Assembly: GCA_020049245.1 (NCBI GenBank)
Contig: JAIFLB010000205.1
Location: 1 to 7,688 of the forward strand
Source of the DNA: Betaproteobacteria bacterium
GTDB taxonomy: Bacteria; Pseudomonadota; Gammaproteobacteria; Burkholderiales; Thiobacillaceae
Reading direction: 5' to 3'
DNA: 7,688 nucleotides
The notes beneath the pieces were generated by a model that was given only the letters and a program-made list of their open reading frames with translations, was not told where the DNA came from and searched no databases. This document shows, one piece after another, positions 1-5,093 of this stretch (positions within the stretch are counted from its first letter, which is position 1; each line of letters begins with the position of its first letter). A program made the position numbers and the translations under genes.

Positions 1-511
1 CCGGCACGCCGGCGGAACTCGGCTGGCCGAAAGTCAACAGGCCGGAGCCGGCTTTCACCAGCAGGCTGTCGGCGTGGCCGTGGTAGCAGCCTTCGAACTT
101 CACCAGCGTGTCGCGGCCGGTATAGCCTCGCGCGACGCGGATCGCGCTCATCGTGGCTTCGGTGCCGGACGACACCAGTCGCAGTTTTTCCAGGCTGGGC
201 AGCATTTCGACCAGCTTTTCCGCCATCCGCAGTTCCATCTCGGTCGGCGCGCCGAAGCTCAAGCCGAGCGCGGCGGTTTCGCACACGGCTTTCACCACGT
301 CGGCATCGGCATGGCCGAGGATCAGCGGTCCCCAGGAGCCGACATAATCGAGGTAGGACTTGCCATCCGCGTCCCACACCCGGCTGCCTGCGCCCCTGGC
401 GAAGAAGCGCGGCGTGCCGCCGACCGAACGGAAGGCGCGCACCGGCGAGTTGACGCCGCCGGGGATGAATTTCTGGGATTGTTCGAACAGTTCGTCGTTG
501 CGCGAGGTCAT
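1..511 (-). CDS. hemL: Glutamate-1-semialdehyde 2,1-aminomutase, N-terminal part (cut by window edge)
   Basis: HemL is a cytoplasmic PLP enzyme that converts glutamate-1-semialdehyde to 5-aminolevulinate, the last step of the C5 route into heme and other tetrapyrroles. The window holds the first 170 residues of a protein that usually has about 425. Recognisable family segments are the N-terminal FIPGGVNSPVRAF (residues 15-27), the WDADGKSYLDYVGSWGP block (46-62), the PLP-phosphate loop SSGTEATMSAIR (114-125) and the CYHGHAD motif (142-148). The Schiff-base lysine lies beyond the window, so catalytic integrity cannot be judged. The start is the ATG at 511, preceded by AAGGAA (522-517) with a 5-base spacer. 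This ATG overlaps the thiE stop as ATGA, which suggests translational coupling at the end of a thiD-thiE-hemL operon. I see no damage in the visible part. Confidence 0.95.
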   Translation of the reverse strand, partial: MTSRNDELFEQSQKFIPGGVNSPVRAFRSVGGTPRFFARGAGSRVWDADGKSYLDYVGSWGPLILGHADADVVKAVCETAALGLSFGAPTEMELRMAEKLVEMLPSLEKLRLVSSGTEATMSAIRVARGYTGRDTLVKFEGCYHGHADSLLVKAGSGLLTFGQPSSAGVP

Positions 512-1170
512 GCGGGTTCCTTGTCGGGTGATGCGGTAAAAAGTTGGCTGAATTTTAAGGCGGCTTGATACGGGTCTGGCGCGTCGTACAACGCGGTGAT
601 CACGGCGAGTAAATCGGCGCCGGCAGAGATCAGGCTTGCGGCGTTATCCAGCGTGATGCCGCCGATGGCGCAGACCGGCAAACCGGTTTTGCTTTTTGCT
701 GCGTTGATCAACGCAGGGTCGGCGCGCCTGGCTTGCGGCTTGGTCGGCGACGCGAAGAAGCTGCCGAAGGCGAGGTAATCCGCGCCGGCATTTGCGGCAG
801 CCTGCGCCAGAGGCAGGCTTTGGTAACACGATGCGCCGAGAATGTTGCCCGCGCGGGCGGCATCCAGATGCGCCCTGGCTGCGATCAGCTGGCCGTCGTC
901 CTCGCCAAGATGCACGCCATCGGCTACACAGAATAGAGCGAGATCGACATCGTCATTGATGATCAGGCGGGCGCCATATTTTTCCGTCAAGCCGCGCAGC
1001 GCGACTGCCTGTTCCTGGCGGTGACAGTCTGATGTCTGCTTGTTGCGGTATTGCAGGACGCGACAACCCCCATCGAGAATCGCCGCAGTGACATTCAGCA
1101 GCCGACGTGTGTCGTTCCAGTCCGGCGTGATGGCATACAGGCCATGCAAGCGGGGTTCAGTCTTCATCAT
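508..1170 (-). CDS. thiE: Thiamine phosphate synthase
   Basis: ThiE condenses hydroxymethylpyrimidine diphosphate with the thiazole phosphate to form thiamine phosphate in the cytoplasm. The 220-residue protein has the normal family length and the family's ordered TIM-barrel motifs: LHGLYAITPD (8-17), the substrate-binding LQYRNK (39-44), IINDDVDLA (70-78) with the metal/diphosphate Asp pair, DGVHLGEDD (84-92), LGASCY (111-116), DYLAFGSFFASPTK (131-144) ending in the conserved Thr-Lys, and PVCAIGGI near the C-terminus. Two adjacent ATGs (1170 and 1167) could both start it. A GCGGGG stretch lies directly upstream, so the second is slightly better placed. It overlaps the 3' end of thiD by 11-14 bases, and its TGA overlaps the hemL ATG. 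ThiE acts directly after ThiD in the pathway, so the gene order matches the chemistry. Confidence 0.95.
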   Translation of the reverse strand: MMKTEPRLHGLYAITPDWNDTRRLLNVTAAILDGGCRVLQYRNKQTSDCHRQEQAVALRGLTEKYGARLIINDDVDLALFCVADGVHLGEDDGQLIAARAHLDAARAGNILGASCYQSLPLAQAAANAGADYLAFGSFFASPTKPQARRADPALINAAKSKTGLPVCAIGGITLDNAASLISAGADLLAVITALYDAPDPYQAALKFSQLFTASPDKEPA

Positions 1171-1978
1171 CCCCGCGTACCCAGTACAGGCGATCCGGAA
1201 TGAATTGGCCCATGCCGGGGCGATAGGCGTTCTTCAACGTCTGGTAGGTGTATTCCTGCGCTTCCTTGACCGCTTCCGCGACGTCCTGCCCCAGCGCAAG
1301 CATCGCAGCGACTGCGGAAGCCAGCGTGCAGCCGGAACCGTGATAAGAGCCGGGCAGGCGATCCCAGTTGAGCCGATGTACAACGCCGCGCGTGTTGTAC
1401 AAGGTGTTGGAAACCTGCGCGCCTTGCTCGTGGGCGCCGGTGATCAGAATGTATTCGGCGCCCATGTCGATCAGGCGGCGGGCGCATTCGGATAACTCCG
1501 GATCATCGCTTTCGGCGTCGTTATCTTCCGCCAGCCGCCGCGCTTCCAGGCTGTTTGGGGTCAGGATCGTGGTCTGCGGCAGCAGCAGGTCGCGCAGGGC
1601 GTAGATCAGTTCCTCGTTGGCCAGCGGATCGCCACGACCCGAAGTCAGTACCGGGTCGAGTACGAGCGGAATGTCTGGATAGTCGGAAACCACTTCGGCG
1701 ATCGCGGCCACCGCTTCAACACTGCCGATCATGCCAATCTTGATCGCCGCCACCGGCATGTCTTCCAACACGCTGCGCGCTTGATCAGCGATCCATTCGG
1801 GGTCGATTGGAAGGAAATCTTCGACCCCAACCGTATCCTGCACAGTTACCGCCGTGACCACCGACAACGGGTGACAACCCAGGCTGGACAGGGTCAGGAT
1901 GTCCGCTTGCAGGCCGGCGCCGCCGGTTGGATCGGTGCCGGCAAAGACCAGCACGGCGGGAATGGGCGCTATGGACAT
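1157..1978 (-). CDS. thiD: Hydroxymethylpyrimidine / phosphomethylpyrimidine kinase
   Basis: ThiD phosphorylates HMP to HMP-P and then to HMP-PP, the pyrimidine donor used by ThiE. The 273-residue protein is a ribokinase-fold enzyme of usual length. Visible motifs are AGTDPTGGAGLQAD (13-26) at the substrate site, TAVTVQDT (42-49) with the pyrimidine-contacting Gln47, KIGMIGS (80-86), VLDPVLTSGRGDPL (106-119), LTPNSLEA (139-146), and the anion-hole signature GSGCTLASA (214-222) with Cys217. The start ATG at 1978 has AAGG 8 bases upstream, the best ribosome site nearby. It is the first gene of a minus-strand operon running into thiE and hemL, and it is divergent from the rubredoxin gene across 79 bases. 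A stand-alone ThiD beside a stand-alone ThiE argues against a fused ThiED. No TPP-riboswitch motif is visible in the short leader. Confidence 0.95.
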   Translation of the reverse strand: MSIAPIPAVLVFAGTDPTGGAGLQADILTLSSLGCHPLSVVTAVTVQDTVGVEDFLPIDPEWIADQARSVLEDMPVAAIKIGMIGSVEAVAAIAEVVSDYPDIPLVLDPVLTSGRGDPLANEELIYALRDLLLPQTTILTPNSLEARRLAEDNDAESDDPELSECARRLIDMGAEYILITGAHEQGAQVSNTLYNTRGVVHRLNWDRLPGSYHGSGCTLASAVAAMLALGQDVAEAVKEAQEYTYQTLKNAYRPGMGQFIPDRLYWVRGDDED

Positions 1979-2057
1979 GGGGAAAACCTTGGCGTGTGCG
2001 AGAAGAATAGGCAGAATCCATTTTTACATAAGTCATTTGTGCCTGCCCGGCCTGCGC
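1979..2057. promoter_or_regulatory. Divergent intergenic region between thiD and rubredoxin
   Basis: This 79-base AT-richer gap separates two divergent start codons, so promoters for both directions should lie here or just inside the genes. On the minus strand a weak TATTCT -10-like hexamer can be read about 35 bases before thiD, with only a poor -35. On the plus strand TTTACA at 2023-2028 resembles a -35, but there is no convincing -10 at the right distance. The region is too short for a TPP riboswitch, and I see no such motif. The regulatory role is inferred from layout only. Confidence 0.35.
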
Positions 2058-2228
2058 ATGGAATATAAAACCTGGATGTGTTTACTATGTGGCTTCATTT
2101 ATGACGAAAGCCAAGGCTTGCCCGATGAAGGTATCGCGCCCGGAACGCTTTGGCAGGATGTGCCGGTTAACTGGAGTTGCCCAGAATGCGGGGCGCGCAA
2201 GGAAGATTTTGAGATGCTGGTGATTTAA
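2058..2228 (+). CDS. Rubredoxin
   Basis: This is a 56-residue cytoplasmic one-electron carrier with a mononuclear iron bound by four cysteines. The two knuckles are visible: C8-x-x-C11-G with the following FIYDE, and C41-P-E-C44-G. The conserved aromatic and acidic core (GLPDEGIAPGT, Trp32, Trp39, C-terminal KEDFEML) resembles the AlkG2/RubA type found in proteobacteria. The start is taken at the ATG at 2058 because the protein then begins directly before the first knuckle, as in relatives. The frame stays open upstream and no good Shine-Dalgarno is seen, so a slightly earlier TTG or CTG cannot be excluded. It is divergent from thiD and is followed after 133 bases by the binding protein-rhodanese gene. 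Its redox partner (a rubredoxin reductase, hydroxylase or peroxide/superoxide-handling enzyme) is not encoded in the window. Confidence 0.93.
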   Translation: MEYKTWMCLLCGFIYDESQGLPDEGIAPGTLWQDVPVNWSCPECGARKEDFEMLVI

Positions 2229-2265
2229 CCTGCGTCATATGTTTTAAGTGGTTCAAAGTGAATTT

Positions 2266-2306
2266 GCTGAAGCGAAGTTAGCCAAAGCGAAGTCGGCGAA
2301 GCGTGG
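2266..2306 (+). repeat. Short degenerate 15-base tandem repeat
   Basis: Two adjacent 15-base units, 2266-2280 and 2281-2295, agree at 11 of 15 positions and share the core AAGCGAAGT. A third partial unit (GCGAAGCG) follows. The repeat lies between the rubredoxin stop and the next gene's ribosome site. In one frame it reads as a short Ala/Lys-rich peptide (finding below). Function unknown. Confidence 0.5.
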
Positions 2307-2321
2307 TTTCAACGTTTCAAC
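2306..2321 (+). repeat. 8-base direct repeat GTTTCAAC x2
   Basis: GTTTCAAC occurs twice without a gap (2306-2313 and 2314-2321), about 40 bases upstream of the GTG start of the next gene. It could be an operator half-site pair or chance. Nothing else in the window repeats it that I noticed. Confidence 0.4.
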
Positions 2322-2349
2322 CGTCTGATTTTTCGATCTGCGGTGTGGT

Positions 2350-2355
2350 GGAGGG
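2350..2355 (+). promoter_or_regulatory. Shine-Dalgarno deciding the GTG start at 2362
   Basis: GGAGGG with a 6-base spacer precedes the GTG at 2362. The GTG start gives a complete lipid-free signal peptide beginning MKNRW, so both the ribosome site and the protein N-terminus support it. Confidence 0.75.
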
Positions 2356-2361
2356 CGAAAA

Positions 2362-3543
2362 GTGAAGAATCGTTGGTTTGCGACAGCGCTTGCGGTCTTG
2401 CTGGCTTTCAATGTCCAGGCGGCTGATCTGGTCCTGGATGTGACTCTGGACTATGACCAGAATCGAGATCACCTGGCGACCCAGACCACCTTCAAGGATC
2501 TCGCCAGGCATCTTTCCGCAGCCATCGGGCAGCCGGTCAAGATGGTCATGACGCAGAATGCCGAACGGGTTGGCGAACGCATCCGTACTGGCAGTTATTC
2601 GATCTTGCTGGCGCCGTCGCAGTTGATTGGTCTCGCGATGCGCATTGGTTACAGCCCCATTGCCAAGACCAAACAGAATGCGCGTGTGATGCTGTTGGCG
2701 ACCAAATCCTCGAATGTGAAGAACTTCGAGTCCGCGCGCGGCAAGCGGATCGCGTTGCCACACCGCGAGTCGCTGGTGAGTTTTCTGGTCAACGGTGAGA
2801 TGAATGCGCGAGGTTACTCCGCCAAGCAATACTTCGGCCAGATCAACTACATGAATCAATATGACGCAGCGCTATACGCCATGGAAATTGGCCAGGCTGA
2901 TCTGGTGGCGGCGAAAGAGGATGTTGCCGAAGAATGGATGTTGCGGCGCCGGGATATCGTGCGAGTTCACACCTTCCCCAACGTGCCGGCGGCCGGAGTC
3001 GTCGTGAGCAACAAACTTGATGCGGCGACGAAAGACAAGCTGCGCCTGGCGTTTGCAAACATCGATAAAGATCTTGAAGCCCAACTGCTGCGATCTCGTT
3101 TAAGCGGGTTTAAAACAGCGGGACAGGCGGATTTCGAATATGTATCGACGCGAGGTTTCTACACGCCGGAAATTTCCCCCGGCATTAGCATTCCGACCGC
3201 GCAACAGGTCAAGCAACTACTCGGACAAGGCGTCAAGTTGTTCGATGTCAGGCCTCAGGCGCATTATCGCGAGGCGCATATTCCCGGCGCGATCAACGTC
3301 CACTATCAAATGAATAGTCCCAAGGAGGTCGAGTACGATGATTCTGTCGATGCTTTCGATCTGTCCAAGCTGCCCGCGGACAAGAAAGCTCCGATCATTT
3401 TTCAATGCAATGGTGCCGAGTGCTGGTACAGCTACAAGGCCGCGCGATATGCGTTGAAGCGCGGCTACACCAAGGTTTACTGGTTCCGCACCGGGTTGCC
3501 GGCCTGGAAAGGTGCGGGTTATCCGGTGCGCAAAGGCAACTGA
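2362..3543 (+). CDS. Secreted PhnD-type substrate-binding protein fused to a rhodanese domain
   Basis: The 393-residue protein begins with a Sec signal peptide: KNR, a hydrophobic core at residues 5-17, and probable cleavage after VQA at residue 20. The mature protein is therefore expected in the periplasm. Residues about 22-262 resemble PhnD/phosphonate-type ABC binding proteins: TTFKDLARHLSAAIGQPV, a central ARGKRIALPHRESL stretch following 'LATKSS', and the MEIGQADLVAAKEDV hinge region. Residues about 275-392 form a single rhodanese domain, with LFDVRP (293-298), HIPGAINV and the active-site loop C349-NGAE-C354 followed by WYSYKAARYALKRGY. The usual loop Arg is replaced by Cys354. No permease or ATPase gene is present, so transport is not supported. 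A periplasmic ligand-binding, redox or sulfur-relay role is equally possible. The gene sits between rubredoxin and pilG on the same strand. The domain calls are firm but the function is unknown. Confidence 0.85.
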   Translation: MKNRWFATALAVLLAFNVQAADLVLDVTLDYDQNRDHLATQTTFKDLARHLSAAIGQPVKMVMTQNAERVGERIRTGSYSILLAPSQLIGLAMRIGYSPIAKTKQNARVMLLATKSSNVKNFESARGKRIALPHRESLVSFLVNGEMNARGYSAKQYFGQINYMNQYDAALYAMEIGQADLVAAKEDVAEEWMLRRRDIVRVHTFPNVPAAGVVVSNKLDAATKDKLRLAFANIDKDLEAQLLRSRLSGFKTAGQADFEYVSTRGFYTPEISPGISIPTAQQVKQLLGQGVKLFDVRPQAHYREAHIPGAINVHYQMNSPKEVEYDDSVDAFDLSKLPADKKAPIIFQCNGAECWYSYKAARYALKRGYTKVYWFRTGLPAWKGAGYPVRKGN

Positions 3544-3673
3544 TCCGGGCGCGGCATGCATGCAATGAACGCGCTGTGCACGGGCATTATTTTCGCTGAC
3601 CGTAATGTCGCGCCCAGGGATCGGGTAAATTCAAGGAATATCCCGTCTTGGCGCGGGTAAACAAACAGGATGC

Positions 3674-3680
3674 AAGGAGG
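3674..3680 (+). promoter_or_regulatory. Perfect Shine-Dalgarno inside the apparent pilG 5' end
   Basis: AAGGAGG is a full match to the 16S anti-Shine-Dalgarno. It lies 4 bases before an in-frame TTG at 3685 and only 1 base after the ATG at 3670-3672. It can only serve the TTG, which argues that the TTG is the real pilG start. Confidence 0.65.
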
Positions 3681-3684
3681 CGGT

Positions 3685-4092
3685 TTGAATACTTCGACTA
3701 CCGATGCCAGTGACTTGGCTGGGGCCAAAGTGATGGTGATTGACGACAGCAACACGATTCGTCGCAGCGCCGAAATCTTTTTGCTCAAGGCTGGATGCGA
3801 AGTCATTCTGGCCGAAGATGGTTTCGATGCGCTGGCCAAGATTACTGACCATCAACCGGAAGTGATTTTTGTCGACATCATGATGCCGCGACTGGATGGC
3901 TATCAGACGTGTGCGTTGATCAAGAAAAACCCGCGCTTGCGCGAGATTCCGGTGATCATGTTGTCCAGCAAGGATGGCCTGTTCGATCGCGCCCGCGGTC
4001 GTCTGGTTGGCTCTGATGAATACCTCACCAAGCCCTTCACCAAAGACACGCTGTTGGAAGCGGTTCGGCGTCATCGGCCGCAATCCAGCTGA
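3685..4092 (+). CDS. pilG: Type IV pilus response regulator PilG (CheY-like)
   Basis: PilG is a stand-alone receiver protein phosphorylated by the ChpA kinase, and it promotes pilus extension and cAMP signalling in Pseudomonas. From the TTG start the protein has 135 residues, the length I recall for the Pseudomonas protein. Visible features are the acidic pocket D20-D21 in VMVIDDS, phospho-acceptor D64 in IFVDIMMPRLDGYQTCALIK, the switch segment VIMLSSKDGLFDRARGR and K116 in YLTKPF. The block from FVDIMMPRLDGYQ through SSKDGLFD is a close match to PilG rather than to generic CheY. An in-frame ATG at 3670 would add five residues (MQGGG), but it has only a weak ribosome site while a perfect AAGGAGG serves the TTG. 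It is the first gene of the pilGHIJ-chpA run, 20 bases before pilH. Confidence 0.93.
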   Translation: MNTSTTDASDLAGAKVMVIDDSNTIRRSAEIFLLKAGCEVILAEDGFDALAKITDHQPEVIFVDIMMPRLDGYQTCALIKKNPRLREIPVIMLSSKDGLFDRARGRLVGSDEYLTKPFTKDTLLEAVRRHRPQSS

Positions 4093-4112
4093 GTGGATGT
4101 TCAGGAATATCC

Positions 4113-4478
4113 ATGCCTGTAAAAAAAGTGTTGATCGTTGATGATTCGCCCACCGAGCGTTTTTATCTTTCTGACGTGCTGCGCAAGAACGGTTATGAGG
4201 TCATCACGGCGGATAGCGGCGAACATGGGATTGCCGTTGCCAAGATGGAAAAGCCGGACTTGATCCTGATGGATGTCGTGATGCCGGGTCTGAATGGATT
4301 CCAGGCCACGCGTCAGCTTTCGCGCAATCCTGAAACCCAGTCGATCCCGGTCATCATGTGCACCACCAAAGGCCAGGAAACCGACCGCGTCTGGGGAATG
4401 CGCCAGGGCGCCATCGACTATCTGGTGAAACCTGTAGTGTCTGAAGAACTGATCTCCAAGGTAAAGGCGCTCGGCTGA
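4113..4478 (+). CDS. pilH: Type IV pilus response regulator PilH (CheY-like)
   Basis: PilH is the second single-domain receiver of the Pil-Chp system. In Pseudomonas it supports pilus retraction and acts partly as a phosphate sink opposing PilG. At 121 residues it has the family length. It shows VLIVDDSPTE (acidic D10-D11), phospho-acceptor D54 in LILMDVVMPGLNGFQATRQL, the T84-T85 switch region and K106 in YLVKPV. GLNGFQATRQL and QETDRVWGMRQGAIDYL are PilH hallmarks that separate it from PilG. AGGA (4103-4106) lies 6 bases before the ATG. Its TGA shares one base with the pilI ATG (TGATG at 4476-4480), so pilI translation is likely coupled. Confidence 0.95.
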   Translation: MPVKKVLIVDDSPTERFYLSDVLRKNGYEVITADSGEHGIAVAKMEKPDLILMDVVMPGLNGFQATRQLSRNPETQSIPVIMCTTKGQETDRVWGMRQGAIDYLVKPVVSEELISKVKALG

Positions 4479-4993
4479 TGCAAGAAAAACCAAGCTTGCG
4501 GGAATTTCAGTCGCAGCTGGCTGAAAAGCTGAAGCTGTCCGAGGTTTCACGCGGTGTCGTTTCAAAGCTGGGTTTTATCGCCGGCGGTCGCCATTGGCTG
4601 GTTGACCTGGATCAGGTCAATGAAGTGGTCACCGTTTCTGGCCTGACCGAGGCTCCCTGGGTTCAACCCTGGTTTATTGGCGTCGCCAGTGTTCGCGGCG
4701 TGCTTTACGGCTGTATCGATCTGGCCGCTTTCATGGGCCTGGCCGAGCCGATGCCTGCGGGCGAGTCGCGTTTGCTGCTGATCCATCCCCGTTTTGGTCT
4801 CAATGCGGCTTTGCGCATTGATCGCCCGCTGGGATTGCGGGTGTTGGCCGGTCTGCAACCAGAGCCGCAGTTGCCGGACGCCGATGCCTGGCTGATTGCG
4901 CGCTGGCGAGATGCTGACGGGCAGGTGTGGGACGAAATCAGTATGCAGACGCTGGCCACGACGCCGGCTTTTCTGGATGTAGGGTTGTCGTAA
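4478..4993 (+). CDS. pilI: CheW-like adaptor PilI of the Pil-Chp system
   Basis: PilI is the cytoplasmic scaffold that links the chemoreceptor PilJ to the ChpA kinase. The 171-residue protein carries a CheW fold from about residue 30 to 165, including GFIAGGRHWLVDLDQVNEV, the WFIGVASVRGVLYGCIDLAAFMGL core with the conserved V-RG turn of CheW, and LLLIHPRFGLNAALRID. A charged helical N-terminus of about 25 residues precedes the domain. The assignment as PilI rather than another CheW rests on its place between pilH and pilJ as well as on the sequence. The start overlaps the pilH stop by one base. The stop runs into a new ATG as TAATG, opening the mini-ORF described separately. Confidence 0.92.
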   Translation: MQEKPSLREFQSQLAEKLKLSEVSRGVVSKLGFIAGGRHWLVDLDQVNEVVTVSGLTEAPWVQPWFIGVASVRGVLYGCIDLAAFMGLAEPMPAGESRLLLIHPRFGLNAALRIDRPLGLRVLAGLQPEPQLPDADAWLIARWRDADGQVWDEISMQTLATTPAFLDVGLS

Positions 4994-5020
4994 TGGCATT
5001 TCCTTTTAGCGCTTGCCAAG

Positions 5021-5044
5021 TTCGTCTGTCGGTTCGTCTATCGG
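5021..5044 (+). repeat. 12-base tandem duplication between pilI and pilJ
   Basis: TTCGTCTGTCGG (5021-5032) is followed at once by TTCGTCTATCGG (5033-5044), matching at 11 of 12 positions. The copy number could vary by slippage without breaking a frame, because the unit is a multiple of three. Confidence 0.6.
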
Positions 5045-5081
5045 TTCTCCCACAGATTGGGCAGGGCGATGCTTATTTCAC

Positions 5082-5086
5082 AGGGG
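5082..5086 (+). promoter_or_regulatory. Shine-Dalgarno deciding the pilJ start
   Basis: AGGGG with a 7-base spacer precedes the ATG at 5094. The reading frame is open back to a TTG at 5013, but the extra 27 codons look like untranslated spacer, contain the tandem repeat, and have no comparable ribosome site. Confidence 0.65.
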
Positions 5087-5093
5087 TAACGCA

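Noticed and set aside
74..568. 164-codon open frame on the plus strand over hemL
   Set aside because: It is antisense to a clear hemL. Its His/Gly/Ala-rich translation has no recognisable motif.
1040..1495. 151-codon open frame on the plus strand over thiE/thiD
   Set aside because: It is antisense to two well-supported thiamine genes, with no ribosome site or family motif.
1979..2057. TPP riboswitch upstream of thiD
   Set aside because: The leader is short and contains no sequence resembling the conserved TPP-aptamer core.
2317..2859. 180-codon open frame on the minus strand
   Set aside because: It lies antisense to the binding protein-rhodanese gene, which has a signal peptide, a good ribosome site and recognisable domains. 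The antisense product shows no family motif.
3554..3563. GCATGCATGC palindrome after the fusion gene
   Set aside because: It is a perfect 10-base palindrome but has no loop and no T-run, so it is not a terminator. It is too short to call an operator without conservation data.
3547..3615. GGGCGCG and CGCGCCC as a possible stem downstream of the fusion gene
   Set aside because: The arms are 7 bases long but 55 bases apart with no T-tract, so this is unlikely as an intrinsic terminator.
3631..4083. 150-codon minus-strand frame over pilG
   Set aside because: It is antisense to a clear PilG receiver, and similar antisense frames lie over pilH and pilI. These are codon-bias shadows.
5013..5093. 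Upstream TTG extension of pilJ by 27 codons
   Set aside because: There is no ribosome site, the added peptide is unlike a PilJ N-terminus and includes the spacer repeat. The ATG at 5094 has AGGGG at the proper distance.
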